This document shows, piece by piece, positions 8,344 through 15,471 of a DNA stretch of 33,021 bases. Source of the DNA: Clostridiales bacterium. GTDB taxonomy: Bacteria > Bacillota > Clostridia > Ch29. Made by a program: the position numbers and the translations under genes. The stretch is taken from contig JAAYEV010000135.1 in NCBI GenBank assembly GCA_012728565.1, positions 1-33,021 of the forward strand, in the 5' to 3' direction. How positions within the stretch are numbered: position 1 is the first letter of the stretch; every line of letters starts with the position of its first letter. The notes under the pieces are model-generated. The model had not been told where the DNA came from. It did no database searches and saw nothing but the letters and a program-made list of their open reading frames with translations.

Positions 8344-9089
8344 TGCTTATAATACGCAGTAAAAACTATATGAAAGCGAGGTATCGGCGTGTGAAGGAAA
8401 AAAAGAGAATTATCGTTGATATACTGTTTAACGCCTGGAAAAGGAGTTCCCGGATTTATGATAGGGACTGGATAGAAAACAGGATGAAAATATTTATGAA
8501 TTATACCCTAAAGAGCCTTAAAGGCCAGAGCAATCAAAACTATATAGCATTGGTACGTTATGACCGGAGTACCGAAAAACTTATAAGGCAGGCACTTTCC
8601 AAGTACCCCCCTCTTCCGCCCAATATTAAGTTCATTGATGCAAACTCATATAACAGGGAGATTATTAATAGCGCAAAGGGTTACGACCATCTTTACATTG
8701 TAAGGCTGGACAGTGACGATTTGTACAGTAAATCCTATATCCAAAAACTGCATGATTACAATCCCAAGCCGGGGACCCAGGTGCTTATCTCCCGCAGCGG
8801 GTATATATACGATTCTGTCAATCACAGGATAGCCAAATATTTTCACAAATCCCCGCCCTACCATGCACTTGTCTACAGGGTACAAGACTTCATTAACGGC
8901 AAAAGGCACAGGCTTCCCAAGGGGCATTGGAGCGCATTGGAGCTTACCCACGAACTGCTGGACGGTGCAAATTTCATAAGCCATGTACATTCTCAAAATA
9001 CGCTTTTCACCTTTAACAAGAATTATACCGTTGGGCCTATAATAACAGACCGGGAAGAAATAAAAAACATCCTAAAAGACTTTATGTAG
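8340..9089 (+). CDS. Putative rhamnosyltransferase-like GT-A glycosyltransferase
   Basis: This protein of about 249 residues resembles the putative rhamnosyltransferase family. YIALVRYD is followed by the nucleotide-sugar/metal motif RLDSDDLYSKSYI, typical of GT-A folds. ATG 8340 overlaps the reductase stop as ATGA, implying translational coupling, but no good SD is visible; ATG 8370 is an alternative. It would transfer the sugar made by the two preceding genes, perhaps onto a surface protein or glycan. No membrane segment is seen, so it is cytoplasmic. The stop codon lies within a strong hairpin. Confidence 0.75.
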   Translation: MMLIIRSKNYMKARYRRVKEKKRIIVDILFNAWKRSSRIYDRDWIENRMKIFMNYTLKSLKGQSNQNYIALVRYDRSTEKLIRQALSKYPPLPPNIKFIDANSYNREIINSAKGYDHLYIVRLDSDDLYSKSYIQKLHDYNPKPGTQVLISRSGYIYDSVNHRIAKYFHKSPPYHALVYRVQDFINGKRHRLPKGHWSALELTHELLDGANFISHVHSQNTLFTFNKNYTVGPIITDREEIKNILKDFM

Positions 9090-9112
9090 TTGGGGGAATC
9101 CCCCAACTACAT
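9084..9112 (+). terminator. Near-perfect palindromic hairpin over a stop codon
   Basis: ATGTAGTTGGGGG (9084-9096) pairs perfectly with CCCCCAACTACAT (9100-9112) around AAT. The glycosyltransferase TAG stop (9087-9089) is inside the stem. No T-run follows, so it may stabilise the 3' end or act as a weak or factor-assisted terminator. Confidence 0.55.
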
Positions 9113-9158
9113 ATACCAAAACATATATTGAGTGTCACAATCCAATCAAGACCAGTAT

Positions 9159-9167
9159 CATATAATG
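9159..9167 (+). promoter_or_regulatory. Possible -10 element before collagen-like gene
   Basis: CATATAATG matches both a sporulation-type CATANNNT box and, shifted, a TATAAT box (9161-9166). I find no convincing -35 at the right distance (an AC lies 20 bases upstream). It sits about 60 bases before the collagen-like gene's start. Confidence 0.25.
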
Positions 9168-9227
9168 AAGAAAACCGAAGCATGGGTTTTGATTACATGA
9201 CGAGAAAAGGGAGGTGAATAAGCATAA

Positions 9228-9875
9228 ATGGATAACAATAACAACCAAAACCGGCTTAATAAAGTGCCGATCAAACCCGCTTCTCACCACAAGGACCCCT
9301 GCTGGCCTACCAAGCCGGCAAAATGGTGCATACCGTTTTCCACCTGCAGGAGAGGCCCCGCCGGACCCCCAGGGCCCGCCGGTCCTCCAGGACCTGCCGG
9401 TCCTCCCGGTGCTGCCGGACCCCCAGGACCTGCCGGCCCTCCAGGACCACAAGGGCTTCCCGGGGTCAGTGCAACCGAGACTTCCGGCTTTGCTGCCAGC
9501 ACCTCAGGTGGGGATATTGATGTAATCATAGGCGGTACACCGGTTCCCCTACCCGATGCGCAAAACCTTTCACCCGATATTACGCCCAACGGGGACAGCA
9601 CGGTATTCACCGTAGGGCCGGCAGGCAGGTACTATATTTCGTATAATGTAAATTTGACTCTTGGGATATTGCTGGGCGCACGTCTAGTAATAAATGGTGC
9701 CCCAAACACCGCATCTACAATTAACCCTGTCTTGGTACTGGATAGCTTTAGTGCTGAAATTATTGTGAACCTGCCGGCCAACTCAACCATTACCCTTGAG
9801 CTGTTTGGCTTTGTCGGGTTTGTGTCACTGCAAGCCGGCGCCGGTGCCAGCCTGACCATAATACGTTTGGCATAG
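9228..9875 (+). CDS. BclA-like collagen-repeat spore surface protein
   Basis: This 215-residue protein has three parts. A 42-residue N-terminal segment is rich in Asn, Lys, Pro and Cys (Cys25, 34, 40). Twelve Gly-X-Y triplets at 43-78 are mainly GPA/GPP. A C-terminal domain of about 135 residues, with alternating hydrophobic strands ([25 protein letters not shown]), resembles the trimerising C1q/TNF-like heads of BclA exosporium proteins. No signal peptide is seen, as expected for a spore-surface protein assembled in the mother cell. GGAGGTG lies 11 bases before the ATG. BclA proteins are glycosylated on the collagen stalk, which fits the surrounding sugar and glycosyltransferase genes. Exosporium location is inferred. 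Confidence 0.85.
   Translation: MDNNNNQNRLNKVPIKPASHHKDPCWPTKPAKWCIPFSTCRRGPAGPPGPAGPPGPAGPPGAAGPPGPAGPPGPQGLPGVSATETSGFAASTSGGDIDVIIGGTPVPLPDAQNLSPDITPNGDSTVFTVGPAGRYYISYNVNLTLGILLGARLVINGAPNTASTINPVLVLDSFSAEIIVNLPANSTITLELFGFVGFVSLQAGAGASLTIIRLA
9354..9461 (+). repeat. Collagen Gly-X-Y coding repeat
   Basis: Twelve tandem 9-base units encode [12 protein letters not shown] and GLP triplets. The region is C- and G-rich with near-identical units, so copy number is likely to vary between strains by slippage. Confidence 0.9.
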
Positions 9876-9898
9876 AACCTTTTAATAAATGAAGTTAA

Positions 9899-9940
9899 GG
9901 CCTATGTTAATCTCAGGATTGACATAGGCCCGGCTTTTTT
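9899..9940 (+). terminator. Intrinsic terminator after collagen-like gene
   Basis: GGCCTATGT (9899-9907) pairs with ACATAGGCC (9922-9930), followed by CGGC and six T's at 9935-9940. It begins 24 bases after the stop. Confidence 0.85.
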
Positions 9941-10043
9941 GGTTTTCCCCTTCTTCGGGGATGACGGCCTTGTAAAATACTTATCACGTTATATATGGCT
10001 GCTTAATAATATAGTATATAAGGCTTGTAGAGGAGTGTTTAAG

Positions 10044-10310
10044 GTGACGGCGCAATACTATTTTGTTTTTAGTTCCAAAAGCCAGGCAATTTATATGGAA
10101 GCCAAGCTGAGGGAGAAGGGTTACTGCCCTGAATTAAGGCCAACCCCCGGCAAGCTGGGTAAAGCCTGCAGCTATTCGCTGGTTATCCCGGGCGATTTGA
10201 TAAGTATCAAACATGTTCGAGACCAGGTACTGGGTTATAAAATGACCCTAAAAGGAGTATTCAGGGCTTCCAAAACCGGACGTTCAGTGACCTTTACCAA
10301 GGTATTTTAA
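10044..10310 (+). CDS. DUF3343-like putative Se/S carrier protein
   Basis: This 88-residue protein resembles the small DUF3343/putative Se/S carrier family: a beta strand YYFVFSSKSQAIYMEAKL, then GYCPELRPTP and SYSLVIPG. These proteins have a ferredoxin-like fold and often a cysteine in the second half; Cys in GKACSYS fits. GTG 10044 is chosen because AGGAG lies eight bases upstream; a longer in-frame start at 9939 lies in the preceding terminator. It stands alone, converging on the propeller gene with one base between stops. Its role is unknown. Confidence 0.6.
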   Translation: MTAQYYFVFSSKSQAIYMEAKLREKGYCPELRPTPGKLGKACSYSLVIPGDLISIKHVRDQVLGYKMTLKGVFRASKTGRSVTFTKVF

Positions 10311-10311
10311 A

Positions 10312-11769
10312 CTACTTAAAATAATCCAGTATTTTCCTTATAAGGCCTCGTTCTGAAAAAGACTTGGATTTCTCCCAAAGCTCGATATGCTTGTTTGTCA
10401 TTTCTTCGAGGGCAAGTTGATGCTCTTTGAATTTGTTTTGCCAGTTGTTTATCGCGGACAATATCCCGGAGTTTTCGCGTTTAATCTGTTCCAGCCTTTC
10501 CCCCAGCCGCTGTACTTCTTTTTTAAACTCCTCCAGGTCATTGTAGCTTTGTTTTATTTCATCGGTATGCTTCATAATCATTCCTTCTATTTCTTTTTTC
10601 TTTCCCTCTATCTTGCTCACCTCTTCTACCAGTTTACTGATAAAGTTTTTTGCCTCGACGGCATACTCTTTTATCTTTTCCTCGTCAACATCAACGCTGA
10701 TATTTTGCTCCTCGGCTTTCGGATGCTCTCCGTTCAATACTTCATCTATAACGGGAATTATTACATCCCCATCCCTCTCATAGCCATAGGCAAGTGAAAC
10801 CGAAACCTCAGGGTATTCGCTGTTATCCAGGATTACTTTGTATATTTTTAACCGGCAGTCCAGCGGTGTGTCTATACGTACAGGGCTGGTCCAGTTCTTG
10901 CCTTCGTCATAGCTGAAGCTGCCCAGCATTAAGTCTTTATGTATCCATACAACCCACTGGGTATTGCCTATTATGTAGAAAAGCGGCTGCTCATTATCTG
11001 CTCCTTCATCGGTTATTATTGAATCGTTTTTCCATACAGCCCTTTGGTAGCTTATCCGGGTACGCTGCAGATACTTGATATGATTAACGCCGTTTGTAAT
11101 ATAATTCCACACCAGGTGCAGCGTATCATTGTTGTTTGTCAGCGCATAATGATAGGTATCCCTTCCACTCAATGTTGTTATCTTTTCGGGGTTGCCCCAT
11201 ACGGAGTATTCAGGTCGGAACCTGCAGTAGAATAACTGCTCAACGCCCAGCCTAGGAGCTTTGTAGACAAGGTGAATGGTACCGACATGGTCATATCCCA
11301 CAAAGAAGGGGCTAATACCGCTATCCGACGTTATCCTGGCTACCTTAAAGTTTTCCCATTTACTTCCGTTCCAGAAATTATGCTGTATACTGCAAATGCT
11401 TGGGTTTCTCAAGGAGCATACCGCAAAAAAGACGTTTATAAACTTACCCCGGCATGAGATAGTCAGGTATTTCAGCTTGTATCTGTCCAAAGGAAAAACG
11501 GCTAGCACTTTATTGTACCAATGGCTCCCGTTATACACAAAGTAAATCAATTCTCCCTTTGTATTTATGCATATGAGGTGAAGGCTCCCTGCCGAATCCA
11601 TGTCAACCGAAAAATCTCCCGCTGCATTGTCCAGCAGCTTGGTTTCTTCTCCCCAGTCCCCGTTTTCATCGCGCACCCTGTATACTATACGATTTTGTTT
11701 GCAGGCAAAGCGCCATGACTTGGTATTATTTTTTATTACTATGTATTCGTGGCAAAATGATTTGTCCAT
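10312..11769 (-). CDS. Beta-propeller plus coiled-coil protein, function unknown
   Basis: This protein of about 485 residues is not a recognised family member. Residues 1 to about 345 hold recurring units with patterns like GxxHLVY, IKYLQR and W near strand ends (for example VGTIHLVYK and DTLHLVWN), suggesting a sialidase/BNR-like beta-propeller, but no sialidase catalytic residues or clear Asp boxes are seen. Residues about 355-470 are a long charged coiled coil (KIEGKKKEIEGM, EEFKKEVQRLGERLEQIK). There is no signal peptide or membrane segment. ATG 11769 has a weak GGTGAT upstream; a GTG at 11781 is possible. Its place beside collagen-like and other signal-less proteins suggests a spore-surface structural protein, but this is context only. 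Confidence 0.7.
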   Translation of the reverse strand: MDKSFCHEYIVIKNNTKSWRFACKQNRIVYRVRDENGDWGEETKLLDNAAGDFSVDMDSAGSLHLICINTKGELIYFVYNGSHWYNKVLAVFPLDRYKLKYLTISCRGKFINVFFAVCSLRNPSICSIQHNFWNGSKWENFKVARITSDSGISPFFVGYDHVGTIHLVYKAPRLGVEQLFYCRFRPEYSVWGNPEKITTLSGRDTYHYALTNNNDTLHLVWNYITNGVNHIKYLQRTRISYQRAVWKNDSIITDEGADNEQPLFYIIGNTQWVVWIHKDLMLGSFSYDEGKNWTSPVRIDTPLDCRLKIYKVILDNSEYPEVSVSLAYGYERDGDVIIPVIDEVLNGEHPKAEEQNISVDVDEEKIKEYAVEAKNFISKLVEEVSKIEGKKKEIEGMIMKHTDEIKQSYNDLEEFKKEVQRLGERLEQIKRENSGILSAINNWQNKFKEHQLALEEMTNKHIELWEKSKSFSERGLIRKILDYFK

Positions 11770-11913
11770 ATACAATATCACCGCCCTATAGCTTGTTAGT
11801 AAATTATATGCCGAACCATCCGATATATGTACGATAGGACATGATGATAATCATTTACCTGAGTTTGAATATACGGCTAAAGGATTAAACTTTATCAGGC
11901 AAATTCTTCACCA

Positions 11914-11940
11914 TTTCATATACCCATTCATAATATGAAA
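11914..11940. repeat. Inverted repeat in divergent promoter region
   Basis: TTTCATAT (11914-11921) and ATATGAAA (11933-11940) form an 8-bp inverted repeat; another TTTCATAT occurs near 11969. They lie in the 228-base gap between the propeller gene (minus) and the next gene (plus) and could be a regulator site. No clear promoter was identified there. Confidence 0.3.
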
Positions 11941-11997
11941 GTGACAGTACAAATGCATAATAATTGAGTTTCATATCAGTAAAAAGGGGGATAGTAT

Positions 11998-12621
11998 ATG
12001 GAAGTCAAAAAAGCAAGGTTCCTGCAGCAGGAGCCCTATGAACCAATTCCGGAATGCGTAATCACAGATAAAGTGTTTTTCCAATGCTTCCAGAGAGAGT
12101 GCATTCCGGAAGCAATCGTTGAACTGCCGGATACCGGAGGGCCATTTACTTTTGTAGATGCAACGTTTAGGCCGGGATTCATTGTGGACGGGACTCTAAA
12201 CATAACTCCTATAGATAACACAGATCCCACGCTAAACAGGATTACTTTCACACTCAGGATACCCTTTACAGTGAGGGTAAGGAATGCGGAAGGAAATATA
12301 ATTTCAATTGATAGCTTTGTCGACTTTTTCAAAGATGATGCTGTGAGAATACCTGAAAATCCCTTTGATGAATTCTCATTCAATATCGTATTGGAAACCC
12401 GATCCGAGGCACTGAGAACAACCACCAGGAACAATTCCCTGGTGCTGACAATAGGGACCCTGGTCGTCATCAAAGTGGTGGGAAGGGTTGAGCTTGTAGT
12501 CCTTTCGCTGGGTTACTGCGTACCCGATGTTTGCGAAGAATTCGTACCGAGAGATATATGTGAGGAGTTCCTTGACCTACCCTTTACACAGATATTCCCT
12601 GAACAGCTAAATGCTTTTTAG
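11998..12621 (+). CDS. Conserved-looking clostridial coat-like protein
   Basis: This 207-residue protein is not firmly assigned. It has ITDKVFFQCFQREC near residue 22. That resembles the KVxxxCxxR[DE]C motif I recall from small clostridial spore-associated proteins. A beta-rich body follows (RITFTLRIPFTVRVRN, LVLTIGTLVVIKVVGRVEL). The C-terminal part is cysteine-containing and acidic (GYCVPDVCEEF, RDICEEF). No signal peptide is present. AAGGGGG lies seven bases before the ATG. The cysteine pairs could cross-link in a coat layer. Gene reality is well supported by its RBS, length and downstream hairpin; function is a guess from context. Confidence 0.65.
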   Translation: MEVKKARFLQQEPYEPIPECVITDKVFFQCFQRECIPEAIVELPDTGGPFTFVDATFRPGFIVDGTLNITPIDNTDPTLNRITFTLRIPFTVRVRNAEGNIISIDSFVDFFKDDAVRIPENPFDEFSFNIVLETRSEALRTTTRNNSLVLTIGTLVVIKVVGRVELVVLSLGYCVPDVCEEFVPRDICEEFLDLPFTQIFPEQLNAF

Positions 12622-12663
12622 TCTACAATGGCCTTCCTTAAAAACTTGAGTCGGCTGGTTGCG

Positions 12664-12695
12664 AAAGGGCTGCTATCTTACGATAACAGCCCTTT
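12664..12695. terminator. Terminator hairpin between convergent genes
   Basis: AAAGGGCTG (12664-12672) pairs with CAGCCCTTT (12687-12695), with an inner TATC/GATA pairing. On the plus strand it is followed by a partly T-rich tail. It lies between the coat-like gene and the convergent CAP-domain gene, whose stop is at 12698-12700. Confidence 0.65.
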
Positions 12696-12697
12696 AT

Positions 12698-13486
12698 CTA
12701 TTTCCTTATAAACATCTCGGTATAATAACTGCCCGATATCCCGACACCAATATGGGTATACCCCGGGTTAAGGATATTCTGCCTATGTCCCTCCGAATTC
12801 ATGAACCCTGTGTGCGCCCTGTCAACGCTGGAGGTTTTTGCAATGTTTTCCGCCGCACTCTTGTAGGTTATTCCGAAGTCCTTCATCATCTGGAAGGGAG
12901 ACCCGTAAGTGGGGGATGTATGGGAAAAATAATTGTTTGTTCTCATATCCTCCGATTTGATTCTTGCCACCTTTGAAAGCTTTAGGTCAACAGCAAGAGG
13001 GTTTAGTCCCGCCTTTTTTCGTTCTTCATTTATAAGGTTTATGAGCTTTTGTTCACCGGCTGTAAGCTGGTGTGCGGATTCGTTTCCTTGGGAACCCTGC
13101 GCGGCCGGCGGCTGTTGTGCAGGCTGCCCGTTCGAAGTCGAACCTGTCCCGGGGTTCTTATTAATAACCACCGGGTAGTAGTTTGTGCTCTGATTGGATG
13201 TATTCCCGTAGTTTACCTTTGTCTTCCCAACCGTTACATACCCCGAAGAAGGAGAAGCGGGTACAGCCGGGGTGACGGTGTTCCCACTGCTGCCTGCACT
13301 GCTATTACCAGGTTGAATTTTTGCTATGTTTACTGAATAGTAATTATTATATGTACTGTTGCTCTGGTTATAGGTTATTTTCTGCCCGCTGCTAATGGTG
13401 TAGGTTGCTGCCAGGGCGCTTTGCAGAAACAATATACTGCATATTAGCGTTACTACTGCAAATACCGGCAGGATTTTTTTCTTCAT
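12698..13486 (-). CDS. Secreted CAP/SCP-domain protein, YkwD-like
   Basis: This 262-residue protein starts with a signal peptide (MKKKILPVFAVVTLICSILF, cleavage probably after SALA near residue 26). Two related segments of about 30 residues follow (ISSGQKITYNQSNSTYNNYY and VGKTKVNYGNTSNQSTNYY), then a Pro/Gln/Ser-rich linker. The C-terminal CAP domain (about 145-262) shows LINLINEERKKAGLNPL, FSHTSPTYGSPF, AAENIAK and GHRQNILNPGYTHIGVG. ATG 13486 has AGAGGTGG upstream; the in-frame ATG at 13501 lies before that site. CAP proteins of this type occur in Firmicute cell walls and spore coats (YkwD, SafA-associated). The biochemical activity is unknown. Confidence 0.88.
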   Translation of the reverse strand: MKKKILPVFAVVTLICSILFLQSALAATYTISSGQKITYNQSNSTYNNYYSVNIAKIQPGNSSAGSSGNTVTPAVPASPSSGYVTVGKTKVNYGNTSNQSTNYYPVVINKNPGTGSTSNGQPAQQPPAAQGSQGNESAHQLTAGEQKLINLINEERKKAGLNPLAVDLKLSKVARIKSEDMRTNNYFSHTSPTYGSPFQMMKDFGITYKSAAENIAKTSSVDRAHTGFMNSEGHRQNILNPGYTHIGVGISGSYYTEMFIRK

Positions 13487-13637
13487 ATAACCACCTCTCA
13501 ATTTTTAGTTTGTGAAGTACGCAGGGTAACTCGGGGCACCGATTTAAACCCATAATATAGCATTGGTAGACATAATGCAAGCGATATGGCAGATACTTCA
13601 TATGTAGTTTATTCCAGAACTGAAAGGGGGAGTAAAA

Positions 13638-14639
13638 ATGAGAGTATTGTTCCAGATAAGACCGGACTTTATCACAAATCCGGCCGGAGACAGCATGCAG
13701 ATGCTTTATACCAGGAGGCATTTAAGCAGCCTGGGGGTAGAAGTAGATATATCCACTACATTTTTGCAGGACTATAGGGGATACGACCTGGTGCATCTGT
13801 TTAACCTTACCAGGGTCGTAGAAACCTATGCTTATGCCTACAAGGCCTATGAACAGGGCATTCCCATAGTGCTGTCTACAATATATTGGGACAGCAGTGA
13901 ATACTATATGAATAATGACCTTCCCGACTGGAAGAAAAAAGCGTGGCATCAGCAGGATATGTTAAGGAGAATCGTCCTTTCAAAGGCATCAATGCTGCTT
14001 CCCAATTCGCAGGCGGAGGCGGAAAAGATCATTAAAAATTTTGAAACGGAAAAACCCTATCACGTGGTTCCAAACTGCGTGGACAGCAGGTTTTCCCAGG
14101 GAAACAAGGACCGTTTTTATCAAGAATATGGTTTGGACCATTTCGCGCTGTGCGTCGGCAGAATTTCCCCCAGGAAAAACCAGCTGGCATTAATAGAAGC
14201 GCTTAAAGGCACGGGCATAAAGCTGGTTTTGATTGGACCGGTGAACGACCGGGAATACGGGGAAAGGTGCAAAAAAGCGGGCAAGGAGAATGTCGTTTTT
14301 ATACCGGGGCAGAGCTCCGCACAGCTTAGGGACAGCTATGCCGCCGCAGCCATACATGTGCTGCCCAGCTGGTTTGAGACACCGGGACTTTCAAACCTGG
14401 AAGCCGCAGCGGCGGGATGCCCAATCGCGACCACAAAATACGGCTGTACACAGGAGTACTTCGGCGAGCTGGCCTGCTACTGCCTGCCGGATGACATTGA
14501 CAGCATAAGAAAGGCGGTATTACAGGGGTTGGAAAACGACAACGGGAAAAAGCTTCAAGAGCATGTTCTCTCCAATTATACATGGGACCGGGCGGCAGAG
14601 GAAACCCTTAGGGCATATAAAAAGGTGCTGGAACTATGA
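13638..14639 (+). CDS. GT4-family glycosyltransferase
   Basis: This 333-residue protein has the two-domain GT-B layout. The N-terminal half has DLVHLFNLTR and SMLLPNSQAEAEKI. The C-terminal nucleotide-sugar domain has ALCVGRISPRKNQLALIEAL and the GT4 motif ETPGLSNLEAAAAGCPI, with the expected paired glutamates. AAAGGGGGAG precedes the ATG. Its last codons overlap the start of a protease gene, so the two are translationally coupled. Donor and acceptor are unknown; a spore-surface protein or glycan is possible given the neighbours. Confidence 0.88.
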   Translation: MRVLFQIRPDFITNPAGDSMQMLYTRRHLSSLGVEVDISTTFLQDYRGYDLVHLFNLTRVVETYAYAYKAYEQGIPIVLSTIYWDSSEYYMNNDLPDWKKKAWHQQDMLRRIVLSKASMLLPNSQAEAEKIIKNFETEKPYHVVPNCVDSRFSQGNKDRFYQEYGLDHFALCVGRISPRKNQLALIEALKGTGIKLVLIGPVNDREYGERCKKAGKENVVFIPGQSSAQLRDSYAAAAIHVLPSWFETPGLSNLEAAAAGCPIATTKYGCTQEYFGELACYCLPDDIDSIRKAVLQGLENDNGKKLQEHVLSNYTWDRAAEETLRAYKKVLEL

Positions 14640-15316
14640 ACAGGATTATTCTCCCGCCCGGCAGCAATAAAAAAAGGAGAAGGCCGGTCGGGCCCGGGGT
14701 GAGCATCGGGCATCCCAAGTCTAAAGGCGGTACCTTCGGAGCCGTTGTAAGGCAAAGAAATACGGGAGAGATTTTAATACTTTCAAATAATCATGTGCTT
14801 GCCAACGGCAGCAGCGTCCTGGATGTAAGGGCAAAGCCGGGAGACCCGATTTTTCAGCCCTCCGCCGGCAGTGGGGGTATTTATACAATGATGATAGGCC
14901 GGCTTTACAGCTGGGTACCCTTTGAGGATGCCGGCTGCAACCTGGTAGACGCCGCCTTGGCAAAACCGTTATCCCATGCCCTAATCTCGTGTGAAATAAG
15001 GGGTATAGGAAGAATCCGCGGAACCGCCGCCGGGATTCCCGGAATGCGGATTAAGAAAGTCGGTCATGCTACCGGCCTAACCCATGGCGAAATAACCGGG
15101 ATTAATTATTCCGTGTCAGTACCCTTTGCCGGTAAAGAATATCACTTTTGCGACCAGCTTGCAGCCAGGCTTCGATGCAGGGAGGGAGACAGCGGCTCCT
15201 TGGTCGTGGACGAGCAAAACCGGGCAGTGGGGCTTTTGTTTGCCGCCCAGGACGGTCTAGCGGTGATCAACAGGATAGAGCATGTCGTTCGCCTGCTAAA
15301 CATAGAATTTGTTTAG
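14636..15316 (+). CDS. Trypsin-like serine protease without signal peptide
   Basis: This 226-residue protein has a chymotrypsin-fold catalytic triad: His53 in LSNNHVLA, Asp105 in LVDAALAK and Ser186 in EGDSGSLVV. The N-terminus is basic and proline-rich (NKKRRRPVGPG) and has no signal peptide or membrane segment, so the enzyme starts in the cytoplasm. Its ATG overlaps the stop of the upstream glycosyltransferase as ATGA. A terminator follows. It could process a spore-surface protein, for example in the mother cell. The triad and fold are well supported; the target is unknown. Confidence 0.85.
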   Translation: MNRIILPPGSNKKRRRPVGPGVSIGHPKSKGGTFGAVVRQRNTGEILILSNNHVLANGSSVLDVRAKPGDPIFQPSAGSGGIYTMMIGRLYSWVPFEDAGCNLVDAALAKPLSHALISCEIRGIGRIRGTAAGIPGMRIKKVGHATGLTHGEITGINYSVSVPFAGKEYHFCDQLAARLRCREGDSGSLVVDEQNRAVGLLFAAQDGLAVINRIEHVVRLLNIEFV

Positions 15317-15379
15317 GAAAATCAAGCCTTCGTGTAAGGAGGTGCCGGATTTAGTACTGGATCCCCTCTAGGTCAAATT

Positions 15380-15409
15380 ACCGTTACATCCAATTGTAAC
15401 GGTTTTTTT
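15380..15409 (+). terminator. Strong intrinsic terminator
   Basis: ACCGTTACA (15380-15388) pairs with TGTAACGGT (15395-15403), followed by a run of seven T's (15403-15409). It closes the glycosyltransferase/protease unit. Confidence 0.92.
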
Positions 15410-15471
15410 GCATGCTACATAAGAATATATAAGCCTCAATATTTCAAACTATTGTTTTTGGAGGAAGAAGT

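Noticed and set aside
9128-9166. Sigma-A promoter TTGAGT/TATAAT before the collagen-like gene
   Set aside because: The spacing is 27 bases, far too long for the two boxes to work together.
9284-9610. Minus-strand frame with collagen-like GPGGPAGP repeats
   Set aside because: It is the reverse complement of the Gly-Pro-rich repeat, which also reads as Gly/Pro/Ala. The plus frame has an RBS, a head domain and a terminator.
15342-15371. Nine-codon GTG frame after the protease gene
   Set aside because: A GGAGG is present, but it overlaps the GTG itself, so it cannot act as its SD. No downstream gene would be controlled before the terminator at 15380.
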